Positions 37,101-47,001 of a stretch of DNA of 64,000 nucleotides are shown here, in pieces. Origin of the DNA: Haberlea rhodopensis (taxonomy: Eukaryota; Streptophyta; Magnoliopsida; Lamiales; Gesneriaceae); assembly GCA_907163345.1 (NCBI GenBank), contig CAJQUN010001257.1:1-64000 (forward strand), read 5' to 3'. Both the position numbers and the translations under genes were made by a program. Positions within the stretch are counted from its first letter, which is position 1; each line of letters opens with the position of its first letter. The notes beneath the pieces were generated by a model. That model saw only the letters and a program-made list of their open reading frames with translations. It searched no databases and was not told the origin of the DNA.

Positions 37101-37671
37101 AAAAAAATCTGAATTCAGCCAAATATAAATTAGAGCGATTGAGGAACAAGTCATATAAGTCAATTTGGTATTGAGGCTGGTGATTCCTTTTGGTGCAGAT
37201 TTGTCTTAATGTTTGCCATTGGAGCTGGTCCAGTACCTGCTCTCTTACTCCCAGAAATATTTCCCAGTAGGATAAGGGCTAAAGCTATGGCGATCTGTAT
37301 GTCGGTACACTGGGTAATATGCTTGTTTTCATCTATTTCATGTGACAGATACACATATAAATGGTTACCAATTACCATATTTTGGTTCATAGATCCTGTG
37401 CTAACAAGTAAATGGTTGCAGAATATCAGTGACCACTATAGCATGTTGTGTTCATTGTATTGATCGTGTGCCTTGCGTTGCTTCTCAGGTGTTCAATTTT
37501 ATGGTCGGCTTGATGTTCCTGCAATTGCTTGACCAAGTGGGGCCTCAATGGGTGTACTCGATGTTTTGCACAAGCTGCTTTCTTGCGGTAATTTTTGTAA
37601 AACAAAACGTGATGGAAACGAAGGGAAAATCGCTTCAAGAAATTGAGATAGCTCTTCTTCCTCAAGATTAG
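31176..37671 (+). CDS. Plastidic glucose transporter-like MFS sugar transporter (one extra base in exon 9)
   Basis: This is a Major Facilitator sugar transporter with 12 predicted membrane helices, most like plant plastidic glucose transporters that export glucose from starch breakdown. Thirteen exons: 31176-31239, 31714-31825, 31920-31987, 32067-32199, 34957-35056, 35149-35261, 35350-35443, 35780-35933, 36058-36202, 36393-36466, 36689-36777, 37199-37313, 37489-37671. All phases agree except exon 9, which has one extra T in a T-run near 36178; without it the CDS is 480 codons. Motifs include GWIADEVGRRR after helix 2, AESPHWLY after helix 6, QQLSGINAVFYFSS in helix 7, DKLGRKVL, PEIFPSRIRAKAMA and the tail ETKGKSLQEIE. 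The N-terminus from this ATG is short, about 35 residues before the first helix region, and no clear transit peptide is visible, so plastid location is inferred only from family. An earlier start or upstream exon remains possible. Confidence 0.88.
33128..34756 (+). mobile_element. Non-autonomous small LTR element in transporter intron 4
   Basis: This 1,629-bp element has two 250-bp LTRs (33128-33377 and 34507-34756), both starting TGTTGAATAATAG and ending TTTTTCAACA. They differ at about 10 of 250 positions by eye, so the insertion is old. The primer site TGGTATCAGAGC lies at 33378-33389, and a GAGGGGGAG polypurine tract ends at the 3' LTR. The flanks GTATA and GTATC form a decayed 5-bp duplication. 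The interior, about 1.1 kb, has no intact ORF. Confidence 0.92.
34080..34400. repeat. Minisatellite, about 40-bp unit
   Basis: Degenerate tandem units contain CGCAGACTAGCAGACGCAG followed by ACTCCCGAAAGAGGAG. About seven units lie inside the internal region of the small LTR element, just before its polypurine tract. Confidence 0.8.
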
Positions 37672-38388
37672 TTACAACTTATTTGGTATGAAATTCCACC
37701 ATCATTTGTATAATTTGGAAGATTTACTACTACATAGGATGTCGTCTCTGATGGATTTGTGAGAATCTTACAAAAAGAAAATATTGGATGCCTAGGTCGT
37801 TAGTAAAGGTTGATTCAAAACTCACAAATTGCAGTTCATTTTAGCGAACAGGGCTAGCCCACATGCACTGGATCAGGTACTTAGCCCACAATGCGTAATA
37901 CCACTCGATGGATGATAGTACGGTCATGGATAAAAAAGTTGAGGGTTGAATGTATTTAGTTTGTAAAATAACTAAAAAGTTGTGAAAATAAATACTACGC
38001 AAAATCCTTTCTGATTTCTTTTTATTTTTCGGAACAAATATATTTATATATATAATAGATATTAACTATATAAATCAATAATTAATACTTTTTTCCAAAT
38101 ATTGTGTAAGAATATAACAATTTAATTAACTAACTAATATTTAAATATTAAAATTACAAATCATAAAACTAAAGAAATTAAAATAAAGACGGGTCAGCTA
38201 CAGTGTTGTCCCAAATTTGGACGGGCGTATGATTAGAGAACTATTTCATGCCAAATTTGGTAGGGATGGCAATGGGGCGGGTTTAGACCCAGACTCGCAC
38301 TGAACCCACCCCATCGGGCAGGGTCTGGACCCGCTTCAACCGGGTTTGGAAGCGGGGTTGGGCGGGTCCTGGGATTGGCCGGACCCGC
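37672..38388. other. Transporter 3' flank
   Basis: This is AT-rich non-coding DNA after the transporter stop, presumably starting with its 3' UTR. The last 130 bases are GC-rich with GGGCGGGT and GGACCCGC motifs typical of a common plant repeat (compare ATGGCAACGGGGCGGGTTTA near 62146). No gene was seen. Confidence 0.45.
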
Positions 38389-38571
38389 TGTCACGCCCCG
38401 GGCCCAAGCCCGCGCAAGCGCGACTGCACAATAGGCTCTTATAGCAACTACTTCGTATTCGTCATCGCTCTACGAAAATGGTTAACCCAAGTTGCTATAA
38501 TAGTCCATTGTAAGCCTTTATAAACCACTTTAAATTTTCATCCACAACCAATGTGGGACAAATGTATTACA
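38389..38571 (-). repeat. 183-bp TRIM-like LTR
   Basis: On the plus strand it reads TGTCACGCCCC...TATTACA. It is closely similar along its length to 52920-53102, which is bounded as a discrete TG...CA unit. On the minus strand it has CCACATTGG and TTTATAAAGG motifs suggesting a promoter, so it is an LTR in minus orientation. Confidence 0.7.
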
Positions 38572-39709
38572 ATCACCCATCCTTTTAGAACGCAACGTCT
38601 CGTCGCTACCTAACTCATTGATCCACTGGCACCGGGAATCTAGAGGTGGCTCCTACAAGTTCAAGAGGTGGCTCCCGTCATGTAGCACTTTGCCCCGCAG
38701 GTTCAAGATGTGGCTCCCACGCACGTGGCACTTTGCCCCGTATAGCACTTATCTCCCGGTGTTGCCTGCCGGTGACCAACTCTGATACCACTAAAATGTC
38801 ACGCCCCGAGATCGGAGCGCATGACACCGACGTCGGATCCAAACATGATTTTTGGACACAACAAGCCTCGTGTACAGATCTATAATAAAACCAGTCTTTT
38901 ATTACATAGTCAAATAAAATGTCATTACAACTTCAAAAATGAGATCCAAATGTCTCGTTCTAAAAACAAAGTGCGGAAACGTAAATAAATAATAAATCTT
39001 CATGTAGCACTTTGCCCTGCCGAATCAAGTGGTGACTCATACACACGTAGCACTTTGCTCCGCAAAGTCCTTCGTTCATGATCATGTCACATACTTATTT
39101 GATTTAAAAACATACTTTTCATAGGGTTGTTCAATCGAGATTTAAATCATACATATAGTTTTGAAAACGAATGGAATGATAGCAAAAACCCACTTACAAT
39201 GATGGATAACCGAAGCGAGATCCGGGTTGAGAAAGTGGTGAGAAACTCCTCCTATCTACCTTGAAGGTTTCGAAATTTGTGTGTGGTGTGAGTGCCAATA
39301 ATTCGAAAATGGTGAGTAGTGGTCTAGGATTAAGGCATGATGGTTATATGTAGATAGGGTGATAAATTTAGGGATGGAAGGTCCCAAGATTTTAGTCTTT
39401 CCATGGCAAGGATTAAGGTGTGCTAAAAGGTAGGGTATTAATTGAGTGATATTATTAGGTATTTAAAAGATAGAATAATAATTGGGTAAAAAGTTTAGGG
39501 AATAAAGTGAGCATAAGTATGGGGTTTTTACATCCCTCCCTCCTTATTGGAAGTTTCGTCCTCGAACTTGAATCGACTTGGTTTAGAAAGAGGTATGGAT
39601 ATTTCTCTCGCATCTTTTCTTGTAGCTCCCAAATGGCTCCCCTTTCCGAGTGAAACTCCCATGTGAATATATATTTTAGAAAATATGCGAGTTTTAACAA
39701 TATAATCAA
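38572..39709 (-). mobile_element. Ty3/gypsy remnant: pol tail, LTR, primer site, leader
   Basis: Read on the minus strand from 39709 there is a pol C-terminal scrap (HSERGAIWELQEKMREKYP at about 39570-39660, like the tail of gypsy integrases). A polypurine tract GGAGGGAGGGA follows near 39533-39545. Next is a 736-bp LTR (39532-38797, TG...CA), a tRNA-iMet type primer site at 38790-38778, and 200 bases of leader with repeated GTAGCACTTTGCCCCG motifs. Having pol upstream and a primer site downstream of one LTR means this LTR is a junction between two element units. The rest of both units is missing. Confidence 0.7.
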
Positions 39710-40510
39710 AATTAAATGAAATTTTTTGTTCTTTTTCTCAAAAAACTCATAGTTTTAACAATATTTTTCTTAATTATATTCATGATTAGTAAAATATGAT
39801 GAAACTAGTTAAATTTAATTTTAATAATTATATTACAAAATGTTATGAATATCTTGTTTTCTATAGAAAGAAATAAAAATAGTGCTCGACTTCAATTTAC
39901 AAAAAAAATAATAGTTGAGATATATAAATTAATTATTGTAAGTATCTCAAAACTTTAAAATTTGAGATAAATTTATGGCTTCAAATGGTTCAGTATTTTA
40001 TTTTTAGAAATGATAATTTGATTTCTATATAAAAATAAAATTGATAAATTGATCATTGTACACTTTCGCTTTCAGATTCCACTTTTGTAGCCGAAATCGA
40101 GAGAGGGCAACCTCGCACACCACTAATGATCAATCCCAATGACAAACCATTTTTTTTCTAAAAACAACATTAAAGTTGACATTATATCATTATCTAAAAC
40201 TTGGTAATTTAATTGAAAAAATAATTAAATACCATTTTTATTTTTGTTTAAAAAATTTTGACCCCCATTTATTATTCTTCTTCTTCTGTATATTTATATT
40301 TATTTTTATTATTATCACTAAAAAATGCTTCCAACAAATCCAAAACTTTTATATCATTTTATTTATATAGGTTATTATCAAATAACATAAAATAAAATCA
40401 ACGGTCTTAAATGAAAAAAAATCATCATTTTATTTAGAGGAAATTGGAAACAAGTGCAATATTCCAAAACATTTTGCAACTAAATCCTGTATAAAATCAT
40501 ATTTGCAACT
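39710..40510. other. AT-rich spacer with a duplicated block
   Basis: No gene. The stretch 39755-40140 is paralogous to 52520-52885: both contain ATTACAAAATGTTATGAATA, a copy of ATGGCTT..AAATGG, and a closing block GAAATCGAGAGA...CTCGCAC. It is a local duplication on either side of the 9-kb LARD. Confidence 0.65.
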
Positions 40511-42093
40511 AAATCTGTAAGGATCACCGTGCCCTTAACCCGTGGTTAGTGTATTAACTCATGCAATTAGTGCATACAATCATATTACCATAGGGGAAAA
40601 GCCATATGCAAGTGGGACGCCATATGACCCAGAAAATTTCTTGCACTTGATCCACATAATATTCAAATCCCCCCAACCAAGATCACTTACATAGCATGCA
40701 CCCTTATAATACACTAGCATGCTCTTAATTCATTTAGCAATTTCACATTTAATTACATGCAGACAATAAATGAAGGAGAGGAAACTATTGCTCATTTATA
40801 CATCCCATATACATGTAAAATGTACTCACATGAGAACACCAAATGAATGAGTGTGTATCTAATGTATAAGGATAGTCTACCAGACACCATGACTGATACT
40901 TCATTCCTTGAAGCACCTCCCAAGCACAGTTCGATCTCAACACTGGATCCATGTACTTATTCAATCAGCTCTGGTACCTCAATCCTGGAAGTACTTCAAA
41001 TCAACAGCCCGAGCTCAACTCCAAAGCTGCTGCTACACCTGTACCACCTGCCCCAACAGAGACAGCCCCCACACGGGGTGAGCATACCAATATCCCAAAT
41101 CCCATAATCACAATAATGCAATTCATAATTTACAATATGTAAATGCTATGAAATATAAGAGATACTCCCTGGATGGCATCATCCTCATCCGGGATCCCCT
41201 GTACTGTCCCTGTTCTCAAAATAACTGAAACCATCAAATTCTCAAATGCCAGTTAATCATTACATTGATTAACGAATTCACTTGCCACATACCGTCATTA
41301 TAACAATAACATCAAATCATTAAACAATGATCACAATATCCCATATATCTCTTTTATGGTTCCATAGTTCTATTTAATTGCTCGCTCTACAATAGCGGCA
41401 TTTCAGTCTCACGCATGCTCAATAGCAGTGGCGTCATAACCGATGTTCGCTCAAAGGCGACTACCTCCAATCATTGCTCGCTCAAAAGCGGCACCATGCA
41501 ATTCACAATGTATATACATCCATTGGTAGCAATCACCATTAAACATGTATTTCAACATCCGTTAATATTCGTTTATTGCTAAAACCATATATCAGGCACT
41601 TCCATACACATTAATTGCAATACAGTGTGTCATGCACTCAATAATTGCATTTAAAATAAGGGGCTATGCTCGTACGTTATACGTACCTTATATTTTCCGT
41701 AGTTCGAGTCCGACTTCGTCCGAGTCCCACGATCCGATGAATTATGTGCTAACACACAAATAATTCACAATCAAACACAAGCATGTAACCACGTGTCCAA
41801 GCACGTTCAAGACTCCCAGTTATATCGTCAATCCATGACGATTACCAAAATAAAAGCCCCCCGGGGTAAGCATGCATAATACCCAAAATATTCCATTTTA
41901 TATGTTTAATAGATAGCCAAAAACCCAACCAAAAATTTCGTTTAATTAAACTTTGGCCTCAACCAATCCATTTTAAAAGTATAGCATTCCCATTGGAATG
42001 TAGACATTGCCCCGGAAACGGCCCCTTTAAACCTCGGTTCCAAAATCCCTTCATTTTCCAAAATTTTGAAAAAAAAACAAAGGGGACAGGGCT

Positions 42094-42301
42094 GCGATCG
42101 ATCGACGCTAAGCCGCGATCGATCGCCATACCCTACTGCCCGAAAACAAACAAGCCGCGATCGATCGCCACATCTCGCGATCGATCGCCAAGGCCCTCGC
42201 GATCGATCGCCCACTTTTCGTGATCGATCGCCGCTACTGCTCATCGCCTTCCCAAACAGAAACATGTCGCGATCGATCGGCGCCAAGCCGCGATCGATCG
42301 C
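42094..42301 (-). repeat. Four-hairpin CGATCGATCG array (LTR 1)
   Basis: Eight copies of a 12-mer close to GCGATCGATCGC start at 42094, 42115, 42157, 42177, 42199, 42220, 42269 and 42290. The steps are 21, 42, 20, 22, 21, 49 and 21 nt. Each copy is self-complementary, so neighbours at about 21 nt can form 11-12-bp stems with 8-11-nt loops, giving four hairpins. It lies about 400 bases downstream of the LTR TATA box, in the transcribed leader. Confidence 0.9.
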
Positions 42302-42696
42302 GACCTGCGGGATTCCGAAAATTTCGAGCTTCAATGGTGTTTTTCACACCCAAACTCCAAACCAACACCCCATACAACCTCAACACCTCAAATACAACAT
42401 TTAAAACCCATAAAAACTTCAAAACTCAACTTTGGATTTTCCAACCACAAATCCCAAATTTCAAAACTCACCAAAATCTCAACCAAAAACCACCACACTA
42501 CTATCAAAGTGAAGACAATGGTGAGGGGAATATTAATACCTGATTATCTTCGAGAAATCCGGCTCCCGAGCCAAGCTACCAACAATTTCCTTCCCAAGAA
42601 CCAAAGAGGGGAAAGGGGGAGGAGGGTTTGAGCGATGAGAGAGGGAAGATAGAGAGGGATTCCGTGCCAAATGACGGAAATCCCGAGTCCAATAGG

Positions 42697-42704
42697 TATA
42701 TATA
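42697..42704 (-). promoter_or_regulatory. LARD LTR TATA box (copy in 3' LTR)
   Basis: TATATATA lies between an A/G-rich upstream region and a CT-rich stretch, a usual plant promoter setting on the minus strand. The equivalent copy in the 5' LTR is at 49163-49170. Confidence 0.5.
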
Positions 42705-45679
42705 GCAAAATGTTCCAAGATACTAATACCTCCACAAATACATCATGATTCATTAAAAATCATCTGTTTTCAAAGACTCTCTTTCCAACATCAAATACTC
42801 ATACTGGCCCCCAACATAAAGCGCCCCGGACACCAAGTCCCACTAAAAACCCAACTCATAGGTTTTCCACCAAAATGAGAATACAATCTCAACCTTTGGA
42901 TCCAACGATCCCAAATGCCCGATTTAACAACATCGGGAGACGCAAAACCGTAATTAATTCCTGATTGCCACAATTAAAATTCATCAAGGGTTATTACCAC
43001 ACCGGGATTAACGTCATTAATCTCCGGACATCACAATTATCCCCCACTAATAAAATTTCGTCCTCGAAATTTGCACCGGTGTACTCTACGTAACACCAGG
43101 ACTATACAAGCAAAACAAAGTCACAACCCCGGTTCTGGACCGCATTAGAATCGAATTATCAACTGCGAAAACACCAATCTCGCACCAAGCTCTAAAATAG
43201 AGCAAACGCCAAAACCAATACAAACCCGAAAGATAACAACGTACCTCGATGTGAATCGTCCTAGAAGTCAGTCCACCACGATTGCAAATCAACCAAAACT
43301 CACTTGGTTCTGACATAGATATCACTCCATGATATCCATCACTTGCCCACGATGCTTGACACGCATCGTCATGATGTGGACCACTAGTATACAACAGTAT
43401 ACTCACAGAAAATTCAGTTTTCGCTTCCCAGTCCATCTCCTCCAAAGGAGTAGTTGCACCACTTGTAATCCGGATCGGGTAACCCACGGTCACTAATCCA
43501 CACAAAACACATCACTACAGATGTCTACAACCATGTGTTCCAAGAAATCCCATCTTGGTCCAAAACACACTATCGAGACTCCACAAAGTCTCAAGTTCCA
43601 CAGAGGTCATGTAAGACAAACAATTGCATTCCTGCCATGCGTGTCAATCCACGACACTAAACAAATTCGAATCCTGGCCATCCATCGTTCATCCTTGGAT
43701 CCAACAATCCTAAAACAGGAAGGCTATCGAATTATCCAACAAGAATTACCATGGTTCCAAAACACGACGATCCCTCCTCAGGGAAGTCAAACAACCCTCA
43801 CGGTCATTCATCAGAATGCATCTTGCCATCGAGATTGCCGATCTCGAGGTTCCACAATCTCACACCGGAGATTTACCAAACCAAGCATACAAACTCGACG
43901 TTCAACAAGGAACGAAATAGAGTTGGCATTCGTATACACACACGGCATACATGCCCATACACCAACACAACCTGCATACACAATGCAATGGACTCGGGTA
44001 TCTCCAAGCACACACAAAGTCCCAAAACCTACTGCCAAACCTCGATTATTCTCACTTCACGGAGAATGATGGTTGACAAACCAAAACCAAAGGGTGTGAT
44101 TTCAACATCAACACCACCCGAACCAAAACAACGAATCTCTTAAAAGATTCAATCGACAGGCATACCAACCCCGCCTTTCCCACAAGGATAGTGTCATGAA
44201 TCCATGACCCTCCAATCTCGAACCTCCGTCCGAAAAGCTGGATATATACATACCAACATAGATCCCGGAGCCAAAATATGCAACTGGTTCAGAATAGTGC
44301 ATCGAAGCCACTATTATCAAATCGAAACTCATATACGCAATGTATACTCAACTAACGATGCCTTGTACTATTGCCATAGTACTCCACAAACTCGAGCATC
44401 GTCCCGGAGACGTCTCCTCGAACGTCTCACTGGAAGTACGAAGACATCACATAGTCCAATACTAGTAGGGCTTACCCCGGTTGATTCACAATCAACTCTC
44501 AACCAATACCAGCTGTCTCCACGGCAGTATAATACAAGTCTCTCCAAGAGATAAAACCAATATAGTAGTGTTACCCCACTAGCTATATCCCACAAATCCA
44601 ATCGTGACTCCCGTTGCATTCCATATGCAAGGATGCTCAACCAGAACTAACCACGACTTGTCGACACTCACGTTGGCATTACCAACAAAATTGAGTTGTC
44701 CCAATACAAGTCCCTCAAAACAAAAGACGTACAAACATTCTCATAAGGTGTCACATGCCTCAAACATCATGCTACAAAGGGACAATCAAAAGCCTGCCAA
44801 AAGTCTTCATCGTATCATCATACGATTCACCAAATTTGGTCCCAACGTGCAGTATAATGGCTCCAACAAGCACACTATATCATTACCACAATATCTGGCT
44901 AGCAAAGCGCTGCCTCCATAGGCTCATATCAATCCCACCAACAAGCCATATGTTCCATTTCGGTATGCCATACCATACAAACCGTTAGAGTAGTGTGTCA
45001 TCGCCCAACATATCTCTAAAACACTAAGCACAATGGACAACCCGGTGTCCTTGCTCAACTGTGATGCAATCATAATCCGTTAAGACTTATCACACACCCT
45101 CAGGGTGGGTGTAATCATGCCTACCCTACATCACAACACAAACGAGTAGTTTCCTCAATGACTACTCTTACCACCAATCACTTGGCCCTAGCCAATCCAA
45201 CGAGCATACCCAAGGGTATCATTGCTCGACAAATACTTACCTCTATGACATGATGCGGTACACTTACCGGTACAATGCATCCAATGCTCCATCGAGCAAA
45301 CCTGCTCGGTAAAAAGGTCTCGTCAACTAGTGACCCAGACTCTACCATGTGCTCACCATCGGCACTCAAACCATACAACCAAATACATAAACATGAATGT
45401 ATTATTTACCAAAACGACACCACGCGTCCACATAGACATCCACCATGTCATCGTCATCCCGTGACGGTACCTGTCAACATATGACATTCGAAATAACATC
45501 GTCGACTCGTGACGGTATATGTCGATACACGACGTCCATAGTCTCATCGTCAAACACATGACAGCATAAGTAGTCAACGCATGGTATCCACAATAATACT
45601 AAATAAACAGTCATACGCCATACCTCATTGCTAACAATATAGCGGCATACCTGTCTCCGTCATCTAACAGTGGTACGCG

Positions 45680-46530
45680 ATCAGCACCCATCGCTCGTAG
45701 GTGGCGTAATCCAGCGTCATGTACATAGCGGCATAACCCGTCGCTATAGAATCAGTGGCATAATCCCTCGTCATAGAGTCAGCGGCATAAAATATCGCTA
45801 TAGATATCTGGCGGCATGAACCATCGACATAGATGTAGCGGAATGTGCCATCGCTATGAATACCCGGCGGCATAAACCATCGCCAATAGAATAGCGGAAT
45901 GAACCATAGCTATGAACACCCGGCGGCATAAACCATCGCCAATAGAATAGCGGAATGAACCATCGCTATGAATATCCGGCGGCATAAACCATCGCCAATA
46001 GAATAGCGGAATGAACCATCGCTATGAATATCCGGCGGCATAAACCATCGCCAATAGATAGCCGGTCCCTAGTCATTGTCACGGTAGTGTATTTTAATGC
46101 CCCTCGCTCAAATGCAACATGCGGTACTCCCACCCCTCGCTTTACATATAGGCGGCATAGAATAACCTCGCTTCAATGGACATGCGGCGCTCCCACCCCT
46201 CGCTTCACATTGAGCGGCAAATATTCTTTCCTCGCCTCATATGATAACCACGCTTCAATGTGACATGCGGCGCTCCCACCCCTCGCTTCACATTTTAGCG
46301 GCACAAAACAAATAAATAGCGGCAAGCATTTAAAATCATCACTCATCCATAACAATGACTCATGGGATATTCACCAAGTATTTCCATCTATACCTGCAAC
46401 ACAAAGCATATGCCATATCCCAACATACATCATCATGAGTGTATTTTAATGCACCTCGCTCAAATGCGACATGCGGCACTCCCACCCCTCGCTTCAACAT
46501 TTGGCGGCAGAGCATTAAAATCATAACTCC
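45680..46530. repeat. Tandem repeats in LARD internal region
   Basis: From about 45828 to 46055 a 56-bp unit containing ATAGCGGAATGAACCATCGC and GGCGGCATAAACCATCGCC repeats three to four times. From about 46095 to 46525 a second family repeats CCCACCCCTCGCTTCACATT with GCGGC and ATGCGGCGCTC motifs. Related AGCGGCAT...CTCGC motifs occur in the LTRs and in the solo LTR at 59400-59630. Confidence 0.8.
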
Positions 46531-46985
46531 ATTGTACACATGCAACCACAATGCATAATCCATGATGTATATAAAACGCAGGTTACCGTTTCGTGTCTTT
46601 CAACCCTGGCCTTAGCCTTTCGTGTCATAGTTCCTACAGGAACAATCTCAAACCATGAGCATACGATAATCCATATTCACCACAATATGATTATAATGAG
46701 TAAATGCATAAACTACGAGTACAAAGTACTTCTCGTATCCCAATGCATTTCAAAATGCTCCATTTGGTTGTCCCCGTGTCATAACTCACAATCATAATCA
46801 ACAGGTTATATTATGATTCTATAGATGTCATGACATATAATCGTTTCACTATGATCACGTATCACAAATGCACATAAGCAAAATAGTTGTGTCACACAAC
46901 ACTAACTACTATCATGCATAAATATGTGCTACACATCCCTATCAGCATGTTCCAGGCCTTCAACAGCCCCAAAAAGCTAACCACT

Positions 46986-46997
46986 GCTCTGATACCA
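46986..46997 (-). other. LARD primer binding site
   Basis: The plus strand reads GCTCTGATACCA, so the minus strand gives TGGTATCAGAGC, the initiator-Met tRNA complement. It is four bases from the inner edge of the 5' LTR. Confidence 0.9.
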
Positions 46998-47001
46998 CTA
47001 A

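Larger units (their letters stand above)
40516..43035 (-). repeat. LARD 3' LTR
   Basis: This is the downstream LTR in the element's own orientation. It carries the full eight-copy CGATCGATCG array at 42094-42301 and a minus-strand TATATATA at about 42697-42704. The open reading frames seen within it are frame accidents shared with the other LTR. Confidence 0.92.
43036..47001 (-). other. LARD internal region, non-coding
   Basis: There are 3,966 bases with no recognisable gag, protease, reverse transcriptase or integrase motif in any frame. The part next to the primer site is made of tandem repeats (45680-46530). The rest is C/A-rich on the plus strand and shows only short, unrelated ORFs. Confidence 0.75.

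Noticed and set aside
40847..41142. Small Pro/Ser/Thr-rich ORFs in the LARD LTR, repeated at 47333-47628
   Set aside because: The two occurrences are just the two LTR copies; overlapping frames, no recognisable domain.
42094..42301. CRISPR-like array of short repeats and spacers
   Set aside because: Repeats are 12 nt, self-complementary, with 8-37-nt gaps inside a plant LTR; no cas genes and a eukaryotic setting.
42066..42404. Overlapping open reading frames rich in DRS/RDRS repeats across the CGATCGATCG array
   Set aside because: The reading frame follows from the near-21-nt repeat of CGATCGATCG, is open on both strands, and is not kept in the second LTR or the solo LTR. The conserved feature is the DNA or RNA structure, not a protein.
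43521..44143. Open frames of 130-182 codons inside the LARD interior
   Set aside because: They overlap in different frames in C/A-rich low-complexity DNA, show no family motif and have no splice or promoter context.
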